Below, in pieces: positions 1 through 7,654 of a DNA stretch of 64,000 nt; the first letter of the stretch is position 1; each line of letters starts with the position of its first letter. Made by a program: the position numbers and the translations under genes. The notes beneath the pieces are model-generated. The model worked only from the letters and a program-made list of their open reading frames with translations, was not told where the DNA came from and made no database searches. Source of the stretch: Streptomyces sp. CBMA156 (GTDB lineage Bacteria > Actinomycetota > Actinomycetes > Streptomycetales > Streptomycetaceae); the NCBI RefSeq assembly GCF_014596515.1, contig NZ_MSJQ01000385.1, positions 1 through 64,000 on the forward strand, in the 5' to 3' direction.

Positions 1-266
1 AGCACCTCCCACAGCGGACCGGCGTCGTGGTCGGCCACCCCGGCGGCCGTCCCCGCGCCGCCGTCCCGGTCGAACAGCCGGACGGCCAGCTCGGGCGGCG
101 CCGCGTAGGCGATCAGATGCCCGAGCGGCGCGGTCAGGCCGGCGGCAGCCTCCTCCCCCGCCTCCGCCACGGCTGCTGCCCGGCCCTGCCGGTAGGCGGC
201 GAGCAGTTCGGGCCAGCGGCCGTCCTCGGCCAGGGCACGCAGGCGGCCGTCCTCGTACGTGATCAC
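1..266 (-). CDS. Hypothetical protein, 3' end cut by window edge
   Basis: An open minus-strand frame begins with GTG at 266 and runs off the left edge, so only the first 88 residues are visible. The protein begins VITYEDGRLRAL and is rich in Ala, Glu and Leu, with no membrane segment or motif that I recognise. Codon third positions are almost all G or C, as in real genes here. It starts 45 bp after the stop of the sigma-factor gene on the same strand, so the two may be cotranscribed. It could be a sigma-associated protein, but nothing in the sequence shows this. Start choice is uncertain because no clear ribosome site precedes it. Confidence 0.5.
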   Translation of the reverse strand, partial: MITYEDGRLRALAEDGRWPELLAAYRQGRAAAVAEAGEEAAAGLTAPLGHLIAYAAPPELAVRLFDRDGGAGTAAGVADHDAGPLWEV

Positions 267-311
267 GATTCGCAGCGTACGGGCCCGGGCGGCGCATCAG
301 CTGACTTGCCG

Positions 312-1031
312 TCAGCTCGGTGCGTCGGAGCGGCGGTCGCACCCGATGCCGCGCCCGGGGCTCCGCCGCCGAGCCCGGTCGCCCCGTTCGCACCCCCGTT
401 CGCGGCTGCGCTCCCCCTCACGGCCGTGTTCGCGTTCGCAGTCGCGCTCGCGTTCCCGCTGGAGGACGGCGCGCAGCCGGCCGTGGGCGCGGCGCCGGGT
501 GACGGCCAGCGTGCTGCGGTGCAGCCCGAGCAGTTCGGCCGCCTCGTCGACGCTGTAGCCGTCGAGGTCGACCAGCACCACCACGCGGGCCTGCTTGTCG
601 GTCAGGAAACCCAGCAGCCGCAGCACCTCCCAGCGCGCCTGCAACTCGACCATCCCGCCGGTCGGGGGGTCGAACGCCCCCCGGTCCCGCGCGGCGGCGT
701 CGGCCACCTCCGGAATCTCCGGCATCGGCACCCGGCGCCGCTCCCTGCGCCACTGGTCGCGCAGGATGTTCACCATCGTGGTGAACGCGTAGGCGTACGG
801 CTGCGGATGGCCGAGGAAGCGCTCCGGCCGACGGGCGATCCGGAGGTACGCGTCATGGACGACGTCCCCGGCGGCGAGCGGACTGCCGGCCAGCGAGGCC
901 GCCGCCTGCTGGAGCCTGGGCAGCAGATCCGTGAACACCCGGTTGAATTCGGCCTCCTGGTCGCCGTTCCCGCTCGGACCGAAGTCCTTTCCCCGTCCGC
1001 CGCCCGCATTCCGACCACTGCAATCCGCCAT
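312..1031 (-). CDS. ECF-type RNA polymerase sigma factor with Arg/Glu-rich tail
   Basis: The product (239 aa) has the two-part layout of extracytoplasmic-function sigma factors. A region-2-like block lies near residues 30-90 (DVVHDAYLRI, FTTMVNILRDQWRRE). A region-4 helix-turn-helix lies near 125-180 (LTDKQARVVVLVDLDGYSV, AAELLGLHRSTL). ATG at 1031 is preferred because GGGGAG lies about seven bases upstream; a GTG eight codons earlier is possible. SigE-family members are usually near 160-180 aa. The extra length is a C-terminal tail of about 55 residues dominated by Arg and Glu (RERERDCEREHGREGER) with several Cys. No anti-sigma gene is recognisable beside it. Regulon unknown. Confidence 0.85.
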   Translation of the reverse strand: MADCSGRNAGGGRGKDFGPSGNGDQEAEFNRVFTDLLPRLQQAAASLAGSPLAAGDVVHDAYLRIARRPERFLGHPQPYAYAFTTMVNILRDQWRRERRRVPMPEIPEVADAAARDRGAFDPPTGGMVELQARWEVLRLLGFLTDKQARVVVLVDLDGYSVDEAAELLGLHRSTLAVTRRRAHGRLRAVLQRERERDCEREHGREGERSRERGCERGDRARRRSPGRGIGCDRRSDAPS

Positions 1032-1108
1032 GCCGCTCTCCCCGGAAATCGGCACCCCGAACGCCCGGTCTGGCCTGGTCGCAAGGGATGTGACCCGACC
1101 GGACGAGT

Positions 1109-1124
1109 TGTGACACAGGTCACA
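1109..1124. promoter_or_regulatory. Crp-like palindromic box
   Basis: TGTGACACAGGTCACA has perfect 5-bp arms TGTGA and TCACA six bases apart, the classic spacing of a Crp/Fnr-family site. It lies between the divergent sigma-factor gene (start 1031) and the secreted-protein gene (start 1268), so it could serve either. Streptomyces Crp is known to prefer GTG-N6-CAC cores, which this contains. Binding is inferred, not shown. Confidence 0.6.
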
Positions 1125-1267
1125 TCATAGTTCGTCGTCTCACCGTGCGCAGTCAATCGTATGCATCACGTCACCAGCGGTACGGGGGGCCGGACTTCGC
1201 CTTCGCGCGGACACCCCGGCAGCCCGGACGCGCCGCTCGACGAGAACCCTCGGCAAGGAGAACCACC

Positions 1268-1639
1268 ATGCGAGGTTGCATCGCCAGGAAGATCACCACA
1301 TTCGGACTGGCCGCCGCGGCCGCCCTCGGCGCGCTCGGGGCCACCGCCCTGCCGGCCGCCGCGGCGACGGTCCGGCACCGGACCGTCACACCCGGGTCCA
1401 TCGAACCCTCGAACACCATCACGGCCGACGCCTACCGCTGCGTCATCACCGGCAACTACGGCTGGCGCTGGGAGGGATACTGCAACGTCTACTCCGGCCG
1501 CCTGCGCACCATCACCTACTGCGCCGACGGCTCGCACACCACCGGCCTGTGGATCGGCGCGCGACCGGAGGCCTGGGCGGTCTGGGGCAAGTGCCCCGGG
1601 TCCAGCTGGACGAAGATCGTCTTCCAGTGGCACAGCTGA
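1268..1639 (+). CDS. Small secreted protein with four cysteines
   Basis: The product (123 aa) starts at ATG 1268 behind AAGGAG. It carries a Sec signal peptide: a basic start (MRGCIARK), an Ala/Leu-rich core and a likely cleavage after the Ala run near residue 33. The mature part, about 90 aa, has four Cys (in RCVI, YCNVY, TYCAD, KCPG) and many aromatic residues, which suggests a compact exported domain held by two disulphides. I do not recognise the family. The gene diverges from the sigma-factor gene across the Crp-like box. It is followed by a 48-bp palindrome that could end its transcript. Confidence 0.75.
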   Translation: MRGCIARKITTFGLAAAAALGALGATALPAAAATVRHRTVTPGSIEPSNTITADAYRCVITGNYGWRWEGYCNVYSGRLRTITYCADGSHTTGLWIGARPEAWAVWGKCPGSSWTKIVFQWHS

Positions 1640-1750
1640 ACCCTCGACCCCTCGGCCGGAGCCCGGCCGAAGCCCGGCCGAAGTCTCGGGCAGGCCGGAC
1701 CGGCGGGTGACGAGACGCGGGTGACGGGCGGCAGGTGGCGGCGAACGGCC

Positions 1751-1798
1751 GACAGATAACAGATGACAGATTTCGAAATCTGTCATCTGTTATCTGTC
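1751..1798. terminator. Perfect 48-bp palindrome, heptamer repeat family copy 1
   Basis: Each 24-bp arm is an exact reverse complement of the other with no loop, centred on TTTCGAAA at 1771-1778. The left arm is built from 7-bp units ACAGATA, ACAGATG, ACAGATT. Degenerate 7-mers continue to about 1831 (CATCTGA, AACCCGT, CGGCTGA). It sits between the convergent ends of the secreted-protein gene and cvnD, so it can act as a bidirectional terminator. Its AT-richness stands out strongly from the flanks. Confidence 0.75.
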
Positions 1799-1832
1799 AT
1801 CTGAAACCCGTCGGCTGAACTCCACCCGCCGC

Positions 1833-1858
1833 CTCAGCCCACCGACTCAGCCCACCGA
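1833..1858. repeat. 13-bp tandem duplication containing the cvnD stop codon
   Basis: CTCAGCCCACCGA occurs twice in direct succession. Read on the minus strand, the unit TCGGTGGGCTGAG holds the last codons and TGA stop of cvnD (stop at 1847-1849). The second copy therefore supplies another TGA 13 bases downstream, in a different frame. Confidence 0.8.
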
Positions 1859-2563
1859 CGAGACCTCCGCGAGCAGCCGGGCGGCGTGCACCCGGCCCGC
1901 GTGCTCGACCAGCTTGATCAACACCTCCTTGCCCGAGGCCCGACGACGCGCGTCGCACAGGAGCACGGGAGTGCCGGCGTCCAGGTCCAGCGCGCGGGCG
2001 ACCTCCTCCGGGCCGAAGTCCCGCGTTCCGGCGAACCGGTTCACCGCGACCACGAACGGAATACCCCGGTGTTCGAAGAAGTCGACGGCCGGAAAACAGT
2101 CGGTCAGCCGGCGGGTGTCCGCGAGCACCACCGCACCGAGCGCCCCCTGAGCCAGCTCGTCCCAGAGGAACCAGAACCGGTCCTGCCCCGGGGTGCCGAA
2201 CAGGTAGACCGCCAGGCCCTCGCGGATGGTGATCCGGCCAAAGTCCATCGCCACCGTGGTGGTGGACTTGCGCTCCACGCCGTCCAGGTCGTCCACCCCG
2301 CGCCCGGCCTCGGTCAGCCGCTCCTCGGTGCGCAGCGGCCGGATCTCGCTGACGGCGCCCACCAGCGTCGTCTTGCCGACTCCGAAGCCGCCCGCCACCA
2401 GGATCTTGAGCGCGAGCACGGTGCCGTCGGGGTCCTCGGGCCCCGCGAGGTCGAACGGATCCGGCCGACGGCGCGGATCGGACGGACCGGACGGGCCGAA
2501 CCGGTCGGTCGGATCGAACCGCTCGGACGAGTCGGACGGGTGGTCAGAGTGCACGGAGTCCAC
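1847..2563 (-). CDS. cvnD: Conservon GTPase CvnD
   Basis: The product (238 aa) is a small Ras-like GTPase of the actinobacterial conservons. The P-loop is GGFGVGKTT near residue 58, followed by a switch region (STTTVAMDFGRI) and the FGTPGQDRFWFLWDEL block. The first 45 residues are a disordered Asp/Pro/Ser-rich leader. The GTG start at 2563 follows a strong GGAGGT and lies inside the end of cvnC (20-bp overlap), so translation is probably coupled. In characterised conservons, CvnA-D form a membrane-associated complex resembling a G-protein-coupled sensor; the role here is inferred from that. The stop codon lies in a 13-bp tandem duplication. Confidence 0.93.
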   Translation of the reverse strand: MDSVHSDHPSDSSERFDPTDRFGPSGPSDPRRRPDPFDLAGPEDPDGTVLALKILVAGGFGVGKTTLVGAVSEIRPLRTEERLTEAGRGVDDLDGVERKSTTTVAMDFGRITIREGLAVYLFGTPGQDRFWFLWDELAQGALGAVVLADTRRLTDCFPAVDFFEHRGIPFVVAVNRFAGTRDFGPEEVARALDLDAGTPVLLCDARRRASGKEVLIKLVEHAGRVHAARLLAEVSSVG

Positions 2564-3032
2564 GGATGACCTCCTGGAGGATGCGCTCGTCGGGGAGCAG
2601 GGCGGGCGGAACGGGACGGCGGACCCGGATGAGCCCGGCCGTCAGCAGGTCACCGAGCAGCACCCGCACGACGCCCACCGGAAGGTCGAGGTCGGCGGCC
2701 AGCTCGGCCACGGACAACGGGGTGGCCCGGCACAGCGCGAGGATCCGCGCCTGCTCCGGGCCGACCGGCGGCTCGGACGCTGCCGGCCCGAACGCCGGAC
2801 CGACCGCCGGGTCGGGCGGCTCGGTGATCACCAGAGCGATCAGGTCGAACTGCTGCTCCCCGGTGCCGGTACGCCCCCGGGTCATCGCGTACGGGCGGAC
2901 CAGCGGTCCGGCCTCCTCGTCGTACCAGCGGGCCCGGTGGGCCGCGGCCAGCGGGTTGCGGGGGTGACCGTCGGGTTCGGCCCTCGGATGCTCCGGATGT
3001 CGCCCCCGGTGCGGGCGGGGCACCGGACTCAC
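2544..3032 (-). CDS. cvnC: Conservon DUF742 protein CvnC
   Basis: The product (162 aa) has the DUF742 pattern: a disordered basic start, then RWYDEEAGPLVRPYAMTRGR, and a winged-helix-like C-terminal half (LSVAELAADLDLPVGVVRVL, LLTAGLIRVRRP). The GTG start at 3032 overlaps the cvnB stop by four bases (GTGA), typical of translational coupling. DUF742 proteins are the third member of conservon operons and are thought to bridge the Roadblock protein and the GTPase. A Gly/Asp-poor linker of about 20 residues (near 45-75) rich in Pro and Ala separates the two halves. Confidence 0.93.
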   Translation of the reverse strand: MSPVPRPHRGRHPEHPRAEPDGHPRNPLAAAHRARWYDEEAGPLVRPYAMTRGRTGTGEQQFDLIALVITEPPDPAVGPAFGPAASEPPVGPEQARILALCRATPLSVAELAADLDLPVGVVRVLLGDLLTAGLIRVRRPVPPALLPDERILQEVIRGLRAL

Positions 3033-3439
3033 CGGCCGCCCACCGCCCGCGGCGGGGCGCTCAGGTGCTCCCCGACCCGGCGGACCAGTCTGGCCATCTC
3101 GTAGGCGACCAGACCGAGGTCGGCCCGGGCGGTGGCGAACACGGCGAGGCAGGTGCCCTCCCCGGCCGCCGCGACCAGCAGGTAGCCGCCCTCCAACTCG
3201 ACCATGGTCTGGCGGACTTCGCCCGCACCGAAGTGCCGACCGGCGCCCTTGGCGAGGCTGTGGAAGCCGGAGGCGATGGCGGCCAGGTGCTCGCCGTCCT
3301 CGCGCGCCAGGCCCGCCGAGGTGCCCATGGCCAGGCCGTCGGCGGAGAGCATGACGGCGAAGCGGAGTTCGGGGGCGCGCTGGACCAGCTCGTCGAGGAG
3401 CCAGTTCAGCTCCCCCGCGCGGTGGGTGGTGGCGATCAC
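3029..3439 (-). CDS. cvnB: Conservon Roadblock/LC7 protein CvnB
   Basis: The product (136 aa) is a single Roadblock/LC7 domain, the usual size for CvnB. Visible family marks are LNWLLDELVQRAPELRFAV, LSADGLAMGTSAGL and GGYLLVAAAGEGTCLAVFA. GTG at 3439 follows AAGGAG and overlaps the cvnA stop by four bases. Roadblock proteins regulate small GTPases, so the likely partner is CvnD encoded two genes downstream. It is cytoplasmic with no membrane segment. Confidence 0.94.
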   Translation of the reverse strand: MIATTHRAGELNWLLDELVQRAPELRFAVMLSADGLAMGTSAGLAREDGEHLAAIASGFHSLAKGAGRHFGAGEVRQTMVELEGGYLLVAAAGEGTCLAVFATARADLGLVAYEMARLVRRVGEHLSAPPRAVGGR

Positions 3440-6276
3440 GGACGGTCTCCTTCGGGTCGGGACGAGGATCGGGGGTGGCGCGACCGCGGCGACTGCGGAG
3501 GGTCGGCGGGCTGCCCGTCCCACCGACTCTCCGGGGACAGGCCGCGCGCCCACCCGTTCTGGAAGGCCGCCATCGCCGCCCGGGCCGCCTCGGGACTGCG
3601 GCCCGCGGGCCCACAGCCGTCACCCCAACCGTCACCGGAGCCGGACTCGACGGCGACATCGGAGGCGGAGGGCGCGGCGGAGGCGGCGGCCGTGCGACGC
3701 CCGTACGGGGCCGGGCGGGTCGGAGCCTCGCGCAGCTGCGGCGCGAGGCTCGCCTGGCGGGTCCGGCGTGGCAACTCCTCGGGGCCCTGGTCGACCCGGT
3801 GACCGCCCGAGGGCGGTCCGGATTCCGGCTCAGGGCACGATTCCGTACGGTTCGGCTCCGCACCGTACGGATGCGGCGGCCCGGCCTGCGGACGGGCTTC
3901 CGCACCCGCACCCTCGTCCGCGGCCGGACCGGCCACCCGGGGCCCTGAGGCCCGGAAGGGGGTGCGGCGCAACGGTCCGGGGTCGGCGCCCCGGACGCCG
4001 AACGCCAGCAGCGCCCCGCCCTCCGACGGCGGCCCACCCGCCGTCGGAACCCCGCCCTGCGGGGGTTCCCGGTGCCACGGACCGCCGACCGGGACACCCC
4101 TCGGATCGTCCACCCGGCCGGGCGCCGGCGCGAACTCCCGCTCCGGAGCGCCCTGCTGAGCCCACCCACCGAACGCCGGATCCACCGGCCCCACCGCGAC
4201 CGCCCCGCCGCCCGAAGTCGCCACTGGCCCCACCGGTTCGAAGGCGTACCGCGCCTCCGCCGTCTCCTCGGCCAGCAGCGTGGTGGGCAGCAGGGCGACG
4301 GCGGTGGTGCCCCCGTACGCGGAGGTCACCAGGGAGACCTTGACGTCCTGCCGCCGGGCGAGCCGGCTGACCACGAACAGGCCGAGCCGGTCGCTGTCGA
4401 AGAGGTCGCTCTGCTCGGCGGCGGCGATCCGGCGGTTGGCCGAGGCCAGGACCTCAGGGCCCATGCCGAGGCCACGGTCCTCGATCTCCAACGCGAAGCC
4501 GTTGCCGACCCGTTCGCCCCGGATGTGCACCCGGGTGTGCGGCGGGGAGAAGCCGGTGGCGTTCTCGACCAGTTCGGCCACCAGGTGGGTGAGGTCCGCG
4601 ACGGCGTGGCCGGCCACGGCGGCGCGCGGCAGCGGATGCACCTCGACCCGGGCGTACTCCTCGACCTCCGAGACGGCCGCGCGCACCACGTCCACCAGCG
4701 GGACGGGCCGGCGCCAGCCCCGGCCGGGGGCGGCCCCGGAGAGGATGATCAGGCCCTCGGCGTGGCGGCGCATCCGGGTGGTGAGGTGGTCGAGGCGGAA
4801 CAGGTCGGCCAGCTCGGACGGGTCCTCGGTGCGGCGTTCCATCGCGTCCAGCAGGGTGAGCTGGCGGTGCACCAGGACCTGGCTGCGGCGCGCGAGGTTG
4901 ACGAACACCCCGGAGACCCCGGAGAGCACCTCGGCCCGTTCGACCGCCGCCGTGACGGCCGCCCGCTGGACGGTGCCGAGCGCCCGGTGCACCTGGCCGA
5001 TCTCGTCGCCCCGCTCCACCGGCCGGGGCGCCTCGACCTCGATGTCGACCTCCTCTCCCGCGCGCAACTTCCGCATGGTCGCCGGGAGTTTGCGGCCGGC
5101 CAGTTCAAGTGCCGAGTTCCGCAGGCCGATCAGCTCGGTGACCAGACCGCGCCCGATCTGCACCGAGATCACCAGCGAGGCGATCACCCCGGCCAGCCCC
5201 AGCAGCACGGCCATCCCGGACGGGGTGAACAGACCCAGGGCGTAAGGGTCCTGGCGCTCGGCGGCGATTCGACCCGCCTGGTCCTCGACGGTCCTCAGGG
5301 CACCGGCCACGTTGCCCGCGACCATCGCCCAGCGGTCCGCCGGCACCGCCGCGACGGCGGCCCGGCCGTCGGCGGCCGCCCGGACCCTGTCCTCGTACCC
5401 GGCCAGCTCGCGGTGGTCCTGGCCACCGGTGACGGCGAGCAGCGCCTCCCGCTCGGCGGGGCGCAGGTCGGCGGCGGAGCCCACCTCGAACGCGCGCCGG
5501 GCGAAGGCCGCGCCGGAGAACTCCCGCAGCTGGTCGTCACCGAGCGCACCGGACAGCTGGGCAGCGCGCAGCAGCGCGTCCTCACGGGCGAGCAGCTCCC
5601 TGGACCGGGCCAGCTCCAGCAGCACCCGCGCGTCGGCGGCCGTCTGCCGCTCCTGGAACGGTGCCACGACGCCGGCGGCGGCGAGCGCCCGGTCCACCGC
5701 CTCGCCGTACGCGGCGTACGCCTCGGGCCAGCCGACGCTCCTGGCCAGGACCCGGCTCCGCAGCACGGGCAGTGCCGCGAGCGAACTGCCGAGGGCGTCC
5801 AGCCGGGTGGCCGCGTCACCGCCCAGGCCCTGGGCGTCCGCACGGTTGTAACCCTGGTCGGGGTGGCGGGCGTCCGGGAACAGCGGGGTGAACGCCCGGT
5901 CGGTGACCGTCGCCGCCTCGCGCAGGGCGCTCTCCCGGACGGCGGTGGGAGCGGTCGCCGGGGCGGCCAGCAGCTGACCGGCGGCGGTGCGTTCGGCTTG
6001 CAGCCCGGCGACCGTCTCCGCGACCGGCGTGAGCACCGTGCGCTGGGCGTCGCGCTGGCGCAGCAGATCCCAGACGCCCTGGGCGGTGGTGACGGTGGCG
6101 AACCCCCACAGGGCGATGACGGAGACGACCGGGACCATCAGCAGGGCAATGATCCGGGCACGGACGGTCCGGGGGCGCAGCCCGCGCAGCCACGGCCCTG
6201 GGCGCGGCGGACGGGCAGGCGGCCCGGCATGGGCACCCCGGCGGGCACCGGGGGCGGTGCCGCGGTCTTCTCGCAT
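3436..6276 (-). CDS. cvnA: Conservon sensor histidine kinase CvnA
   Basis: The product (946 aa) is a membrane sensor kinase. Segments in order: cytoplasmic basic start; membrane helix near 35-58 (IIALLMVPVVSVIALWGF); a long helical extracytoplasmic domain of the nitrate/sulfonate-sensing type; second helix near 350-372; a HAMP-like linker; an H-box-like block (FRLDHLTTRMRRHAEGL) near 495; an ATPase domain with the N box ELVENATGFSPP near 567 and EIEDRGLGMG. The last 250 residues are a Pro/Gly-rich disordered tail. ATG at 6276 was chosen as the first Met before the basic region; upstream in-frame codons read poorly. It heads the four overlapping conservon genes. Confidence 0.92.
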   Translation of the reverse strand: MREDRGTAPGARRGAHAGPPARPPRPGPWLRGLRPRTVRARIIALLMVPVVSVIALWGFATVTTAQGVWDLLRQRDAQRTVLTPVAETVAGLQAERTAAGQLLAAPATAPTAVRESALREAATVTDRAFTPLFPDARHPDQGYNRADAQGLGGDAATRLDALGSSLAALPVLRSRVLARSVGWPEAYAAYGEAVDRALAAAGVVAPFQERQTAADARVLLELARSRELLAREDALLRAAQLSGALGDDQLREFSGAAFARRAFEVGSAADLRPAEREALLAVTGGQDHRELAGYEDRVRAAADGRAAVAAVPADRWAMVAGNVAGALRTVEDQAGRIAAERQDPYALGLFTPSGMAVLLGLAGVIASLVISVQIGRGLVTELIGLRNSALELAGRKLPATMRKLRAGEEVDIEVEAPRPVERGDEIGQVHRALGTVQRAAVTAAVERAEVLSGVSGVFVNLARRSQVLVHRQLTLLDAMERRTEDPSELADLFRLDHLTTRMRRHAEGLIILSGAAPGRGWRRPVPLVDVVRAAVSEVEEYARVEVHPLPRAAVAGHAVADLTHLVAELVENATGFSPPHTRVHIRGERVGNGFALEIEDRGLGMGPEVLASANRRIAAAEQSDLFDSDRLGLFVVSRLARRQDVKVSLVTSAYGGTTAVALLPTTLLAEETAEARYAFEPVGPVATSGGGAVAVGPVDPAFGGWAQQGAPEREFAPAPGRVDDPRGVPVGGPWHREPPQGGVPTAGGPPSEGGALLAFGVRGADPGPLRRTPFRASGPRVAGPAADEGAGAEARPQAGPPHPYGAEPNRTESCPEPESGPPSGGHRVDQGPEELPRRTRQASLAPQLREAPTRPAPYGRRTAAASAAPSASDVAVESGSGDGWGDGCGPAGRSPEAARAAMAAFQNGWARGLSPESRWDGQPADPPQSPRSRHPRSSSRPEGDRP

Positions 6277-6402
6277 GAACTGAGGAGCCTTTCGAGCGGG
6301 AGGGCGTCGACGGGAACGCGGGGGTGGGGACGCGGGGCGGGGGCGGAACACGGGGACGGGAACGCGGGTGCGGGCGCGGGAGCGTGCACCGGGAGGCGGC
6401 GC
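6277..6402. other. G-tract-rich spacer between MHYT gene and cvnA
   Basis: The plus strand has many runs of three to five G (GGGGGTGGGGACGCGG and similar) with the word GGGAACGCGGG recurring at 6310 and 6358. The minus strand, which is the coding strand here, is correspondingly C-rich. No small ORF with a ribosome site is seen. It could form quadruplex on the template strand. Confidence 0.4.
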
Positions 6403-7287
6403 TCAAGCCGCGTGGTCGCGCCGCCCGGTGTCGTGGCGCCCGGCCTCGCGGTGCCCGGCCTCGGCCTCGGCCGGGGTGGGCTCGGGGCGGGCCGGCTCGG
6501 GGCCAGGGGCCTCGGCGGGGAACTCCTCGATGACCGGCTCACCCGCCTCCCGGTAGCCGGCCCGCTCCTGGGCGGTCGGAGAGAGCGCCACGAAGGCCGA
6601 GGCGAGGAAGAGGAACGAGCCGAGGCCGACGGCGAGCGGGAAGACGAACTCCATCGGGCTGGCCCCGTCGAGCCCAGCCCTGGTCGGGTCCAGCCGGACG
6701 TGCACGGCGGCCATGCCCGTGTAGTGCATGCAGCTGACGGCGAGACCCATGGCCATCGCGGCGGCCGCGGCCGCGTACACGTTGCGGATGGTGACGGCGG
6801 CCCAGAGCGCGGCGGTGGCGGCGCCGACCGCGATCAGCACGGAGAGCGCGACCGTCCCGGCGTCGTAGTGCAGGCCCCCGTGCATCCGTACGGCAGCCAT
6901 GCCCAGGTAGTGCATCGCGGCCACGCCGAGGCCGGTGGTGACGCCGCCGGACAGCAGGGAGAGGCCGCGGTGCCGGCCGTGGCAGACCACGGTCAGACCG
7001 AGTCCGGTGACCAGGACGGCGACCGCGAGGCTGAGGACGGTCAGCGGGACGGTGTAGCGCAGCTCGGTGCCGTCGACGGTGAAGCCGAACATGGCCACGA
7101 AGTGCATGGTCCAGATGCCGGAGCCGATCGCGGCGGCGGCCGTGATCAGCCAGTTCCGCCGGGCCGGACCGCTCGCGACCATGCCGCGCAGCGTGCAGCG
7201 CAGCCCGAGGGCGGCTCCGGCACAGGCCATCAGGTACGAGAGGACGGGGGTCAGCCAGCCCAGGCTGAGATGGTTGAGGGTGCCCAT
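6403..7287 (-). CDS. MHYT-domain integral membrane sensor
   Basis: The product (294 aa) has about seven membrane helices and three MHYT-type motifs at their ends: MHFVAM, MHYLGM and MHYTGM. MHYT domains are proposed to bind copper through these Met/His residues and to sense O2, CO or NO; this is a proposal for the family, not shown here. The C-terminal 60 residues are a cytoplasmic Glu/Pro/Ala/Arg-rich tail ending in a His/Arg cluster. ATG at 7287 follows GGAGGT. It lies 126 bp upstream of cvnA on the same strand, so it may pass a membrane signal to the conservon complex. Confidence 0.9.
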   Translation of the reverse strand: MGTLNHLSLGWLTPVLSYLMACAGAALGLRCTLRGMVASGPARRNWLITAAAAIGSGIWTMHFVAMFGFTVDGTELRYTVPLTVLSLAVAVLVTGLGLTVVCHGRHRGLSLLSGGVTTGLGVAAMHYLGMAAVRMHGGLHYDAGTVALSVLIAVGAATAALWAAVTIRNVYAAAAAAMAMGLAVSCMHYTGMAAVHVRLDPTRAGLDGASPMEFVFPLAVGLGSFLFLASAFVALSPTAQERAGYREAGEPVIEEFPAEAPGPEPARPEPTPAEAEAGHREAGRHDTGRRDHAA

Positions 7288-7536
7288 GGGACCTCCGGTC
7301 GACCGGTCGGGCCCGGGGCGGTACGCGGTGCGCCCGGGCTCCCCTCACCGGGCGGACTGCATACGAAGGGCATATGCCAACCGCATGTGCGCTTCCGGCC
7401 TGGGGTGCGTGGGACGCTACCGAGGGGCCGGAATCAGCCAAAGAAAGATCTGAAAAGCTGCCCGCAGGGCGAGGGCGTTGTGTTCGAATGTCCCGGTCCT
7501 GTGCCCAGTGGGCGATGGACGGCGGCGCACCGGCGA
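7288..7536. other. Intergenic region upstream of the MHYT gene
   Basis: No coding frame of merit is seen. The stretch 7430-7465 is AT-rich for this genome (AGCCAAAGAAAGATCTGAAA) and may hold the minus-strand promoter for MHYT-cvnABCD, but I could not assign a convincing -35/-10 pair. Confidence 0.35.
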
Positions 7537-7654
7537 ACAAATGACAGCCGACAGATAACAGCGCACAGATAACAGCGGACAGATAACAGAATCTGAAATC
7601 TGTCATCCGTCCGCTGAACTCCGTCCGCTCTCAGCCGTCAGCCGTCAGCCGTCA
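7537..7654. repeat. Heptamer repeat array and 40-bp imperfect palindrome, copy 2
   Basis: From 7537 to 7592 there are eight consecutive 7-mers: ACAAATG, ACAGCCG, ACAGATA, ACAGCGC, ACAGATA, ACAGCGG, ACAGATA, ACAGAAT. The opposite orientation follows (CATCCGT, CCGCTGA, ACTCCGT) and ends in four near-identical CAGCCGT units that run into the P450 stop codon (7652-7654). Positions 7575-7614 form an imperfect palindrome. It lies immediately 3' of the P450 gene and probably terminates its transcript. Confidence 0.75.

Noticed and set aside
1751..1798. Perfect palindrome as the end of an insertion sequence or MITE
   Set aside because: No transposase, no paired distant ends and no target duplication; internal heptamer structure explains it better.
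4072..7572. Very long open plus-strand frame antisense to cvnA and the MHYT gene
   Set aside because: It is the usual antisense frame of GC-rich genes: composition is Arg/Gly/Ala/Pro/His-rich without domains, while the minus strand shows clear CvnA and MHYT motifs.
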